A stretch of DNA of 56,194 nucleotides from an uncultured Prevotella sp. GTDB lineage: Bacteria; Bacteroidota; Bacteroidia; Bacteroidales; Bacteroidaceae. How positions within the stretch are numbered: position 1 is the first letter of the stretch; the number at the start of each line of letters is the position of its first letter. Below, one piece after another: positions 18,214-26,408 of this stretch. The notes beneath the pieces are model-generated. The model worked only from the letters and a program-made list of their open reading frames with translations. It was not told the DNA's origin and ran no database searches. The stretch is from positions 1 to 56,194 of the forward strand of contig CALFIY010000028.1 of NCBI GenBank assembly GCA_937877595.1, given 5' to 3'. Position numbers and translations under genes: made by a program.

Positions 18214-18891
18214 ATGGTCAATAGTAATCTGAAAATCTACGACAGCCTTCTGCAGTTCACTCTCTTCCAAGGCATGAGCCACAATGACCTTATGGAGGTT
18301 GTCACGCATACCAAGATAGGCTTTCACAAAATTCCATCAGGCAAGAAACTCTTCTCGCAGGGAGAGAACTGCCACCAACTTACATTTCTCCTAAGCGGCA
18401 CCATCGACACCATTCAGCAGGCAGACAACAAGGCTTACGACGTCACGGAGCGCATGAGTGCTCCATTCCTTATTGGAACAGAACATCTGTTTGGTATAAA
18501 TCAGCAATACCCATGCACATACAGCGCCGCCACTCCCCTGCATCTCATCACGATAGACAAACAGGAGGTTATTCTGCTACTTGAGACCCAGTTGGTATTC
18601 AGGCTCAACATGCTCAATCTCATAGCCACCACAACACAGCGATTGCTCCGCCAGCCATGGCGATCCGCTCCCCACTCTCTTCGCGATAGCATCGTCCGTT
18701 TTTTCTTTGCCCACTGCCACTACCCTGCCGGCCACAAGACATTCCACATTCGCATGCAGCAACTTGCCGACATTCTCCACTACAGTCGCCTTGACGTCAG
18801 CCGCGCCCTGAACATCATGCAGGCCGACGGTCTTCTTTCGCTGCATCGCAGCCGCATAGAGATACCCATGCTGGAGCGTCTCCTGATGTGA
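18214..18891 (+). CDS. Crp/Fnr-family transcriptional regulator
   Basis: A 225-residue protein with an N-terminal cyclic-nucleotide-binding-like beta-roll (about residues 10-125) and a C-terminal winged helix (about 155-225). The recognition region is ADILHYSRLDVSRALNIMQ. There are no Fnr-type N-terminal Cys clusters, so it is not an obvious iron-sulfur sensor. It lies 10 nt after apbE. The start codon and first codons overlap an intergenic-repeat fragment (GGTCAATGGTCAATAG), so the translation start could be one of several. Target genes unknown. Confidence 0.85.
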   Translation: MVNSNLKIYDSLLQFTLFQGMSHNDLMEVVTHTKIGFHKIPSGKKLFSQGENCHQLTFLLSGTIDTIQQADNKAYDVTERMSAPFLIGTEHLFGINQQYPCTYSAATPLHLITIDKQEVILLLETQLVFRLNMLNLIATTTQRLLRQPWRSAPHSLRDSIVRFFFAHCHYPAGHKTFHIRMQQLADILHYSRLDVSRALNIMQADGLLSLHRSRIEIPMLERLLM

Positions 18892-19076
18892 TTTTTGTTT
18901 TCATCCGCCATCCGTCACACTTTTGTGCCGATAAACCGCTACCACAAAAATTCATTGACCATGAACAAACATACACAAACCGTGTTTTCATGAAAGACCC
19001 TGTTGTGGCGGAGTTTCTGCAATTGCCATCGAATACTGAATTGCAAAACAGATAAATGAATATTCTTTCTTTACCA

Positions 19077-19113
19077 ACAAAAAAAACTCCCTTGCTTTGC
19101 AAGAGAGTTTTTT
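19077..19113 (-). terminator. Terminator after the ferredoxin gene
   Basis: The arms AAAAAACTCCCTTGC and GCAAGAGAGTTTTTT pair with one mismatch around a 3-nt loop. The T and A runs on both sides make it potentially bidirectional. It lies 17 nt after the ferredoxin stop codon. Confidence 0.85.
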
Positions 19114-19129
19114 GTTTTTTGTCCCGATA

Positions 19130-19297
19130 TTAGGGAAGGCTGATAGCCTCTGATGGGCAAACACCAGCGCATGTGCCGCACTCTGTGCAAGCGTCTGGGT
19201 CGATAGAATACTTCTCACCTTCAGAGATTGCCTCTACTGGGCACTCATCGATACATGTTCCACATGCGATGCAGTCATCACCAATTACGTATGCCAT
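19130..19297 (-). CDS. 2[4Fe-4S] ferredoxin, 55 residues
   Basis: A short gene encoding a 55-residue bacterial ferredoxin. It has two typical clusters of Cys: CIACGTCIDECP (9-20) and CTECGTCAGVCP (37-48), each followed by a short VEAIS or SEAIS turn. This is the clostridial-type two-cluster electron carrier used by pyruvate:ferredoxin oxidoreductase and related anaerobic enzymes. It is monocistronic, with its own -7 box upstream and a strong hairpin downstream. The small size and full set of eight Cys leave little doubt. Confidence 0.96.
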   Translation of the reverse strand: MAYVIGDDCIACGTCIDECPVEAISEGEKYSIDPDACTECGTCAGVCPSEAISLP

Positions 19298-19354
19298 AAT
19301 TCTTATACCTTTTAAAATTAAATAATATGTTACTTATACCAATTTATTGTGATG

Positions 19355-19362
19355 CAAAGATA
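19355..19362 (-). promoter_or_regulatory. Promoter -7 box for ferredoxin
   Basis: The minus strand reads TATCTTTG, an exact match to TAnnTTTG, 58 nt upstream of the ferredoxin start. No convincing -33 element is seen. Confidence 0.6.
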
Positions 19363-19459
19363 GGAAGTTTTTGATATTCGTACCTAATTTTAGTGATATA
19401 TTTTTGCAATTTATACGTAGTCGAAATAATAATACGGCGGGAAAAGCGTTAATATATTT

Positions 19460-19500
19460 GACCATTGACCATTTAACATTGACAGGTATGAATTATAAAT
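19460..19500 (+). repeat. ATTGACCATT-type repeat reaching into porT
   Basis: TTGACCATTGACCATTTAAC followed by ATTGACAGGTATGAATTATAA. The porT start codon at 19488 lies inside the repeat's ATGAATTATAAATT end, which is also found at the start of the DUF6850 gene. Confidence 0.7.
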
Positions 19501-20255
19501 TTTTGGCCATTCGGTTGCTACTACTGGCGACGCTGTGGCTCGGCGTATCGCCCATGGCGGTGACGGCGCAGGAGAGGCGCGTGCAGAACAAACCGTACAT
19601 AGACCTCAGGCAACTGCATTTCGGCATACTTGTCGGAATACACATGCAAGACGTGGAGTTTCAGAATGTCGGGACGCAGACTCTGACTAATGAAGACGGC
19701 ACGACTTCAGAGCGGCTGATCCTGACAGATGCCGACAAATGGAATCCCGGATTTACCGTTGGCGTGCTGGCTGAGTTGCGACTAAACAGCAACTTATCGC
19801 TGCGATTCACACCGTCTATGCATTTCGGCGCGAAGCACCTCACATTTATTGACCTTGACAATACAGATGAAAACGGGCACTACAGGCGCCAGACACAGGA
19901 CATGAAGAACACCTATATCTCACTGCCACTTGATCTGAAATTCAGTGCACCACGTTGGAACAACTACCGTCCGTACCTGATGACGGGAATAAATCCTACC
20001 ATCAATCTCACTGCTGGTTCGCAGGACAACGTCAGGCTTAAGCGCATGGGCAGCATGCTTGAGATTGGCATGGGCTGTGATTTCTATCTGCCTTTTTTCA
20101 AACTTATCCCCGAGTTGAAATTCTGCTATGGTCTTGGCAACTCTCTTGACACAAAGCACATCGACGAACTACGCGATGCCAATAAGCGCGCATACGCCGG
20201 CAGTGTGAGCAAGGCACAAAACAAGATGATAGTTCTTACTTTCTATTTTGAGTAG
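19488..20255 (+). CDS. porT: Type IX secretion system protein PorT
   Basis: A 255-residue outer-membrane barrel protein with signal peptide ending near AVTAQ (about residue 27). The mature start LDLRQLHFGILVG-like stretch (here IDLRQLHFGILVG) and the PELKFCYGLGNSL region match PorT. It was originally identified as needed for surface export of gingipains in Porphyromonas and is a core component of the type IX machinery. I use the ATG at 19488; the longer reading frame starting upstream would translate repeat DNA and delay the signal peptide. Confidence 0.85.
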   Translation: MNYKFLAIRLLLLATLWLGVSPMAVTAQERRVQNKPYIDLRQLHFGILVGIHMQDVEFQNVGTQTLTNEDGTTSERLILTDADKWNPGFTVGVLAELRLNSNLSLRFTPSMHFGAKHLTFIDLDNTDENGHYRRQTQDMKNTYISLPLDLKFSAPRWNNYRPYLMTGINPTINLTAGSQDNVRLKRMGSMLEIGMGCDFYLPFFKLIPELKFCYGLGNSLDTKHIDELRDANKRAYAGSVSKAQNKMIVLTFYFE

Positions 20256-20270
20256 AAAAAACTGAGACCG

Positions 20271-21431
20271 TCAGGACGGCGCCTGCTTGTAACAATAGTA
20301 GGCTATAAAGACGTAGATAAAGTTTGGTATCCACGCTGCTATTATCGGCGGAGTACTGGCATTGATGGCAAACGTGGCAGATATGGTCTGCAACATGATA
20401 TATGCGAAAGACAATGCCAGACCAATGCCAAGATACAATCCCATTCCTCCCTTACGCTTTCTTGACGAGAGTGATGCACCTATAATAGTGAGTATGAAGG
20501 AGGCGAAACTTGCCGCTATACGCTTGTGATACTCCACTTCATACTGTACTACATTCGACGAGCCCCTCTCCTGCTGCTTTGAGATGTAGCGCTTCAGTTC
20601 AGGCGACGTAAACGTCTCCTGCTGTCCTTTAGAGAAGATAAGGTCCATAGGCTCCATCTGTATTATGGTATCCAGTTCGATGCCGCTTGTTATCTGCTCT
20701 CTCATTCCTTTCAGCGTGCGTATCTTGTAACTGCGCGCCTTCCAGTGATAGCGCTCCTCGGCAATGGTGTCGTACTGAATGACATTGGCTGTAAGATTGC
20801 TGACGAGTTTCTTGTTTTCAAACTTATAGAGCGAAAAGCCGTAGCCAGTCTTGCGGGTGTTATCATACTGCGAGATGTAGGCAACCACCCCCTTGTCTAC
20901 CATCAGTTGAATGTTGTTTGCCGTGGTATTCTTCTTGTTGTTCTTATACAGCGACTCGAAATCGTGCCTTACCACGGTGCCCTTTGGAATGATGTAGGCG
21001 CCAAGGAAGAAATTCAATGCAGCGATGAGTGCCGCTGAAACAAGATATGGCCGCAGCAGTCGCCGGAAACTCATACCGCATGCCAACATGGCTATTATCT
21101 CTGAATTGCCTGCCAGTTTTGACGTGAAGAATATGACAGCGATAAACACGAAGAGCGGCGAGAAGAGATTGGCAAAATACGGAATGAAGTTGGCATAATA
21201 GTCAAACACGATGGCACGCATCGGCGCGTTGTAACTTGTAAACTTTGCCAGATTCTCGTTGACATCGAAGACGATTGACACAGATATGATAAGCAGGATG
21301 GAGTATATATACGTTCCTATGAACTTGCGTATGATATACCAGTCCATTTTCTTTAGATAGACAAATGGGTTCAACTTGCCTATCTCTACCTTCCGGAGCA
21401 GTGTCTTTAATATGTCAACGTACTTTCTCAT
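20271..21431 (-). CDS. LptF/LptG-family permease
   Basis: A 386-residue inner-membrane protein of the YjgP/YjgQ family. It has membrane helices near residues 32-55, 80-105 and 120-140, a periplasmic beta-jellyroll in the middle (about 150-290), and three C-terminal helices (about 310-380). These permeases pair with the LptB ATPase to extract lipopolysaccharide from the inner membrane. The ATG overlaps the tgt stop codon (ATGA), so the two are translationally coupled. In Bacteroidetes the assignment to LptF or LptG is usually left open. Confidence 0.87.
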   Translation of the reverse strand: MRKYVDILKTLLRKVEIGKLNPFVYLKKMDWYIIRKFIGTYIYSILLIISVSIVFDVNENLAKFTSYNAPMRAIVFDYYANFIPYFANLFSPLFVFIAVIFFTSKLAGNSEIIAMLACGMSFRRLLRPYLVSAALIAALNFFLGAYIIPKGTVVRHDFESLYKNNKKNTTANNIQLMVDKGVVAYISQYDNTRKTGYGFSLYKFENKKLVSNLTANVIQYDTIAEERYHWKARSYKIRTLKGMREQITSGIELDTIIQMEPMDLIFSKGQQETFTSPELKRYISKQQERGSSNVVQYEVEYHKRIAASFASFILTIIGASLSSRKRKGGMGLYLGIGLALSFAYIMLQTISATFAINASTPPIIAAWIPNFIYVFIAYYCYKQAPS

Positions 21432-22555
21432 CTACGTCTGCCAAGATTATCAACCACCGAACGCTTCCATTCGACGAAGTCACCTTGTTCTATATGTCTG
21501 CGCGCATCACCCACGAGTCGCAGGTAGAACGCCAGATTGTGTATTGATGCTATCTGCATGGCCAACAGTTCACCAGCCTTGAAGAGATGATGCAGATAGG
21601 CTTTTGTGTGAAGCCTGTCGAGATCGCATCCGTCTGGATCGATGGGCGAAAAGTCGTTTTCCCACTTCTTATTACGCATATTCATCGTTCCCTCGTATGT
21701 AAACAGCATCGCATTGCGTCCGTTTCGCGTTGGCATTACACAGTCGAACATGTCGACACCACGCTCTATTGCTTCCAGAATGTTCTGTGGCGTACCGACT
21801 CCCATCAGATAGCGCGGTTTATCTTTCGGCAGAATGTCGTTCACCACCTCTATCATTTCATACATCACTTCGGTGGGTTCGCCTACGGCCAGTCCGCCAA
21901 TGGCATTGCCGTCTGCTCCCTTGTCAGCAACATATTTTGCTGCCTCTTGGCGCAGGTCGCGGAAAGTACATCCCTGTACTATAGGGAAGAGCGACTGACT
22001 ATGGCCATAGAGAGGCTCCGTCTCCTGAAACCTTTTCACACACCTGTCGAGCCAGCGCTGTGTCAGTGATAGCGACCGGCGTGCATACTGCCAGTCGCTC
22101 TGTCCTGGCGGACACTCGTCGAACGCCATCATTATGTCAGCACCTATTACACGCTCCGTATCCATCACGCTCTCCGGCGTAAAGAAGTGTTTCGACCCAT
22201 CGATATGACTTCTGAATTCGCATCCCTCTTCACGCAGTTTTCTTATTCCCGTAAGCGAGAAAACCTGAAAGCCACCGGAGTCAGTAAGAATCGGGCGGTC
22301 CCACGTATTGAAGCGGTGCAGGCCTCCCGCCTGCTTCAGTATTTCAAGTCCCGGGCGCAGATACAGATGATACGTGTTACCAAGTATTATCTGCGCCTTG
22401 ACCTGCTGTCTGAGTTCCTCGAAGTGGACGCCCTTGACAGAGCCGCACGTACCAACAGGCATGAAGATAGGAGTCTCTATCTTGCCATGGTCGGTGGTTA
22501 TGAGTCCTGTACGTGCGTCACTCGCCTTGTCCGAATGTTGTACTTCGAAGGTCAT
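21428..22555 (-). CDS. tgt: tRNA-guanine transglycosylase
   Basis: A 375-residue enzyme that exchanges guanine-34 of GUN anticodon tRNAs for preQ1 on the way to queuosine. Visible family motifs are LTDSGGFQVFSL (about 91-102), the ADIMMAFDECPPG segment and the GGLAVGEP loop. The C-terminal region after PIDPDGC lacks the CxCxxC zinc-ligand pattern of the Zymomonas-type enzyme and reads DLDRLHTKAYLHHLF instead. I recall the same loss in other Bacteroidetes sequences. It is in an operon lon-tgt-lptG, 18 nt after lon. Confidence 0.92.
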   Translation of the reverse strand: MTFEVQHSDKASDARTGLITTDHGKIETPIFMPVGTCGSVKGVHFEELRQQVKAQIILGNTYHLYLRPGLEILKQAGGLHRFNTWDRPILTDSGGFQVFSLTGIRKLREEGCEFRSHIDGSKHFFTPESVMDTERVIGADIMMAFDECPPGQSDWQYARRSLSLTQRWLDRCVKRFQETEPLYGHSQSLFPIVQGCTFRDLRQEAAKYVADKGADGNAIGGLAVGEPTEVMYEMIEVVNDILPKDKPRYLMGVGTPQNILEAIERGVDMFDCVMPTRNGRNAMLFTYEGTMNMRNKKWENDFSPIDPDGCDLDRLHTKAYLHHLFKAGELLAMQIASIHNLAFYLRLVGDARRHIEQGDFVEWKRSVVDNLGRRR

Positions 22556-22573
22556 TTCACCCTTTCTTTATTT

Positions 22574-25075
22574 CTATTTCTTCTCGTCTTTCTCTTCAGG
22601 AACAGCAAAGTGGAGAGGTTTATCCACAAGTTCCTTGGTCAAGGCGAAATCCCATACCTCCTGAACGTTTTCCACATAATGGAACTCCACGCCCTTTAGG
22701 TATATTTCTGCAATCTCCTCAATATCCTTTCTGTTCTCACGGCAAAGCACGATATCCGTTATTCCGGCACGCTTTGCAGCGAGAATTTTCTCCTTGATAC
22801 CTCCTACGGGGAGCACCTTGCCTCGCAGCGTTATCTCTCCCGTCATTGCCACATTTTTGCGCACCTTTCGCTGTGTCAGCGCCGATGCTATGGAAGTAGC
22901 AATGGTGATACCTGCCGACGGGCCGTCTTTTGGCGTGGCACCTTCTGGCACGTGGATGTGTATGTTCCAGTTGTCGAATATTCTGTAGTCAATATTCAGC
23001 ACCTCGGCATGCGCCTTGACATACTCCAATGCCAGCACAGCACTCTCCTTCATCACGTCGCCAAGATTGCCGGTGAGCGTAAGTTTTGCTCCCTTGCCTT
23101 TCGACAGCGATGTCTCAATGAAGAGAATTTCTCCACCTACGCTGGTCCATGCCAATCCCGTCACCACTCCGGCATAACTGTTGCCCTGGTAGATGTCGCG
23201 ATAGTATGGCGGTTTGCCTAAGAGTTTCTCTATTTCGTCGGGAGTGATTTTTGTGGTCTTGGGCGCAGGTTCTCCACCGTCTGCCGCTGCCGAAGCGTCA
23301 TTGCCGTTGACAAACTGCACGGCAAGTTTGCGCAGAGCCTTGTTCACCTGTTTTTCAAGTTGCCGGACACCACTCTCGCGCGTGTACTGCTCTATTATTT
23401 TCAGCAGTGCAGCCTTGGTGAATGTCACCGACTTGCGGTTAAGTCCGGTGTTCTCTTTCTCCTTTGGTACGAGATGGCGCTTTGCTATCTCATACTTTTC
23501 TTCCGTGATATAGCCCGATACCTCTATTATCTCCATTCGGTCGAGCAGCGGTCGCGGTATTGTGCCCAAGTTGTTTGCAGTGGCAATGAAGAGCACCTTC
23601 GACAGGTCGTAGTCCACGTCAAGATAGTTGTCGTGGAAAGCCGTGTTCTGCTCCGGGTCGAGCACTTCAAGCAGGGCCGATGCAGGGTCGCCGTTGTGGG
23701 TTTGCTGTGTCACCTTGTCAATCTCGTCAAGAATGAATACAGGATTGCTTGTGCCTGCTTTCTGTATGCTCTTTATGATACGTCCCGGCATTGCGCCGAT
23801 GTATGTACGCCTGTGTCCGCGTATTTCGGCTTCATCGTGCAGTCCGCCGAGCGACACCCTGACATATTTTCTCTTCAGGGCGTCAGCCACAGACTTTCCG
23901 AGCGACGTCTTTCCTACTCCTGGAGGTCCGTAAAGACATAGTATCGGCGACTTCAAGTCTCCCCTGAGTGACAGCACGGCAATGTACTCCAGAATACGTT
24001 CCTTGACATTCTCCATTCCATAGTGGTCGCGGTCCAGTATCTTCCTGGCCCTGTCAAGATTCATGTCGTCCTTCGTACATTCATTCCACGGCAGTCCAAC
24101 AAGCGTCTGCAGATAAGAGAGTTGCACGTTATATTCAGGCGATTGCGGATTAAGTTGGTCGAGTTTGTCCATTTCCTTGGCAAAGAACTGTGCCACCGAC
24201 TCAGGCCAGTTTTTCTTGGCGGCCTTTTCCTGCAGTTCCTTCTGCTCTGGCGTTGCGTCGCCCGACATTTCAGCCTGAATAGTCTTTATCTGCTGCTGAA
24301 GGAAGTAGTTACGCTGCTGCTCGTCAATGTCGTCCTTTGTCTTATTGCGTATATCCAGTTTGAGCATTTGCAATGAAATCTCGCGGTTCAAGATACGCAT
24401 GACGTTGAAGAGGCGTTCCTTTATGGAGTCTATAGTAAGCAGAGCCATCTTCTCCTTAATGGAGAAAGGCATGTTTGAACAGATAAAGTTGAGTGCCATG
24501 ATGTGGTTCTCGACATTACGTATGGCATACGATGCTTCGTCGGGAATTTCGTCGTTCATGGCAATGTATTCTGCCGTCTTGCTGCGCAGGTCCTCAATGG
24601 CAGTAGAGAATTCCACGTCGCGCCGCTCAGGCACGTCTTCCGGCTCTTGCGACACTACGCCCGTAAGATGCGGTTTGTACTTGAGTATGCTGTGCAGGCG
24701 TATGCGGCCCAGTCCCTGTATGATTGCAGTGAGATTGCCATTGGGCAGTGTAAGCGTTTTCAGCACTCTGGCCACTACGCCGTACTCATACAAATCAGAT
24801 ATGAGCGGTGTCTCTATCTCCGGGTCGCGCTGGCAAACTACTCCTATCAGCGTCTCGTGTTTCTCGGCGCGTCTGATAAGCGATACGCTCGACTCCCTTC
24901 CTATGATGATTGGCGAAACAACGCCTGGGAAGAGTACCAAATTGCGCACTGGCAGTATCGGCAGGGCATCCGGGACTTCTATTTTCGACAGGTCGCCATA
25001 CTCTCCTTCCACTTCGGCTATCATGGAAAACGACCTGTGCTTGTTGTCCATATACATCGTTATTGTTTCTTCCAT
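22574..25075 (-). CDS. lon: ATP-dependent protease Lon
   Basis: An 833-residue cytoplasmic AAA+ protease. An N-terminal substrate-binding domain (about residues 38-240) is followed by a coiled-coil linker, the AAA+ module with Walker A GPPGVGKTS and Walker B VFILDEIDK, and the serine/lysine protease domain. The catalytic dyad is Ser720 in PKDGPSAG and Lys763 in GGIKEKIL, spaced as in E. coli Lon. It degrades misfolded and regulatory proteins. The ATG at 25075 gives a short lead of about 35 residues before the first Lon motif. It heads the lon-tgt-lptG operon. Confidence 0.97.
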   Translation of the reverse strand: MEETITMYMDNKHRSFSMIAEVEGEYGDLSKIEVPDALPILPVRNLVLFPGVVSPIIIGRESSVSLIRRAEKHETLIGVVCQRDPEIETPLISDLYEYGVVARVLKTLTLPNGNLTAIIQGLGRIRLHSILKYKPHLTGVVSQEPEDVPERRDVEFSTAIEDLRSKTAEYIAMNDEIPDEASYAIRNVENHIMALNFICSNMPFSIKEKMALLTIDSIKERLFNVMRILNREISLQMLKLDIRNKTKDDIDEQQRNYFLQQQIKTIQAEMSGDATPEQKELQEKAAKKNWPESVAQFFAKEMDKLDQLNPQSPEYNVQLSYLQTLVGLPWNECTKDDMNLDRARKILDRDHYGMENVKERILEYIAVLSLRGDLKSPILCLYGPPGVGKTSLGKSVADALKRKYVRVSLGGLHDEAEIRGHRRTYIGAMPGRIIKSIQKAGTSNPVFILDEIDKVTQQTHNGDPASALLEVLDPEQNTAFHDNYLDVDYDLSKVLFIATANNLGTIPRPLLDRMEIIEVSGYITEEKYEIAKRHLVPKEKENTGLNRKSVTFTKAALLKIIEQYTRESGVRQLEKQVNKALRKLAVQFVNGNDASAAADGGEPAPKTTKITPDEIEKLLGKPPYYRDIYQGNSYAGVVTGLAWTSVGGEILFIETSLSKGKGAKLTLTGNLGDVMKESAVLALEYVKAHAEVLNIDYRIFDNWNIHIHVPEGATPKDGPSAGITIATSIASALTQRKVRKNVAMTGEITLRGKVLPVGGIKEKILAAKRAGITDIVLCRENRKDIEEIAEIYLKGVEFHYVENVQEVWDFALTKELVDKPLHFAVPEEKDEKK

Positions 25076-25119
25076 TTCCTTTCTCAGTACTGTGTTTTGA
25101 GGTGGTTGGTTTGAGCCTG

Positions 25120-25127
25120 CAAAGGTA
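25120..25127 (-). promoter_or_regulatory. Promoter -7 box for lon operon
   Basis: The minus strand reads TACCTTTG, an exact -7 box about 45 nt before the lon start codon. No heat-shock-type element such as a CIRCE repeat was seen between it and the start. Confidence 0.6.
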
Positions 25128-25163
25128 GCATAAAACTATCAATCGGCATAAAAAACCAAATAA

Positions 25164-26018
25164 TTATCGTCTGAAGCGCTTTGTGATTTCCTGATATTCG
25201 TCTATTCGGCGGTCGCGCAGGAATGGCCACCAGCGGCGCACCTGTTCGGAGCGCTGCATGTCCACTTCCACTATTTTCTCCACTTCCTCGCTGTCGTTTG
25301 CCTCGAAGAGCAGTTCTCCCTGCGGCCCTGCCACGAACGACGTGCCCCAGAACTTCACGCCTTCTTCCATTCCCACTCTGTTCACCGTCACAACGGGAAG
25401 CCCATTAGCCACGGCATGTCCGCGCTGCACCGTTTGCCATGCCTGACGCTGGCGCTGCTGTTCCTCAGAAGTGTCATTTGAGTCGTAACCTATCGCCGTA
25501 GGATAGATTAGCAGTTCGGCTCCTGCCAGTGCCATGAGCCGTGCTGCTTCCGGATACCACTGATCCCAGCACACAAGCACTCCGAGCAGTCCTACGCTGG
25601 TCTGTATAGGATGGAAACCGGTGTCGCCAGGAGTAAAATAGAACTTCTCGTAATATCCAGGGTCGTCTGGGATATGCATTTTCCGATACGTGCCTGCTAT
25701 TGCGCCGTCGCTGTCCATCACCACGGCAGTGTTATGATAGAGCCCGGACGCTCTGCGCTCAAACAGCGATGTTACAATCACCACGCCATGGCGTCGCGCC
25801 AGTTGTCCGTAGAATTCGGTAGAAGGCCCGGGTATTGTTTCTGCCTGGTCGAAGTTGTCTACATTTTCCGTCTTGCAGAAGTAGAGTCCGTTGTGCAATT
25901 CCTGCAGCACCACGAGAGCGGCTCCCTGCTGCGCCAGACTTCCTATTTTCCCGGCCAGACGTGCGCGGTTGTCATCGGTGTTGGCTGTATTGGCCTGTTG
26001 TATTATGCCTATCTTCAT
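25164..26018 (-). CDS. aguB: N-carbamoylputrescine amidase
   Basis: A 284-residue nitrilase-superfamily enzyme that hydrolyses N-carbamoylputrescine to putrescine, CO2 and ammonia. The catalytic triad is visible as Glu40 in LQELHNG, Lys113 in YRKMHIPDD and Cys150 in VLVCWDQWYPE. The long match around these residues is typical of AguB rather than of general amidases. No agmatine deiminase (aguA) is in the window, which is its usual partner. It follows a small lipoprotein gene by 3 nt and probably shares a transcript with pepD. Confidence 0.87.
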   Translation of the reverse strand: MKIGIIQQANTANTDDNRARLAGKIGSLAQQGAALVVLQELHNGLYFCKTENVDNFDQAETIPGPSTEFYGQLARRHGVVIVTSLFERRASGLYHNTAVVMDSDGAIAGTYRKMHIPDDPGYYEKFYFTPGDTGFHPIQTSVGLLGVLVCWDQWYPEAARLMALAGAELLIYPTAIGYDSNDTSEEQQRQRQAWQTVQRGHAVANGLPVVTVNRVGMEEGVKFWGTSFVAGPQGELLFEANDSEEVEKIVEVDMQRSEQVRRWWPFLRDRRIDEYQEITKRFRR

Positions 26019-26021
26019 TCG

Positions 26022-26408
26022 TCATTCGTCTTTCGCTGTTCTGTTTTCCTTGAATGCCACTATGCCGTCGAGTTGCGGATTCAGATAGAATGTTGCACCG
26101 CAAGTGTCGCCATTTACCAAGAACGTGGCTCGCATGAGCAGCAGCGTCCTGCCCTGGCGCTCAACATAGGCGGCTCTGCCGCTATATGCCTTCGACGCGG
26201 CAGCCTGCTGGCGCATCTTGCTAATGGCAGAGTCGCTGACGGTGCGCGTAGAGTCGAACGAGGTGAACTCGCAGCGACTGAGAGCACTGGCGTCGGCCAT
26301 GTTCTGCTCCAGGAAGTCTTCCGCAATACTCTGCGCTCTATGGCGCTCGCCGCAGGCTGTAAGCGTCAGGATTACAACACCTATTAATATATATATATAG
26401 CGTCTCAT
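26022..26408 (-). CDS. Small lipoprotein of unknown function
   Basis: A 128-residue predicted lipoprotein whose signal peptide ends in LTAC (Cys19 when the start is 26408). The start at 26408 overlaps the pepD stop as ATGA; the longer reading frame beginning at 26450 lies within pepD and is unlikely. The mature part has a helical N-half (AEDFLEQN...) and a C-half that looks like beta strands (LLLMRATFLVNGD and ATFYLNPQLDGIV). I do not recognise a named family. It sits between pepD and aguB. Confidence 0.7.
   Translation of the reverse strand: MRRYIYILIGVVILTLTACGERHRAQSIAEDFLEQNMADASALSRCEFTSFDSTRTVSDSAISKMRQQAAASKAYSGRAAYVERQGRTLLLMRATFLVNGDTCGATFYLNPQLDGIVAFKENRTAKDE

Noticed and set aside
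18892..19076. A small gene between the Crp regulator and the ferredoxin
   Set aside because: Short frames here have no start signal, no family match and no codon pattern like the neighbours; I see nothing coding in this gap.
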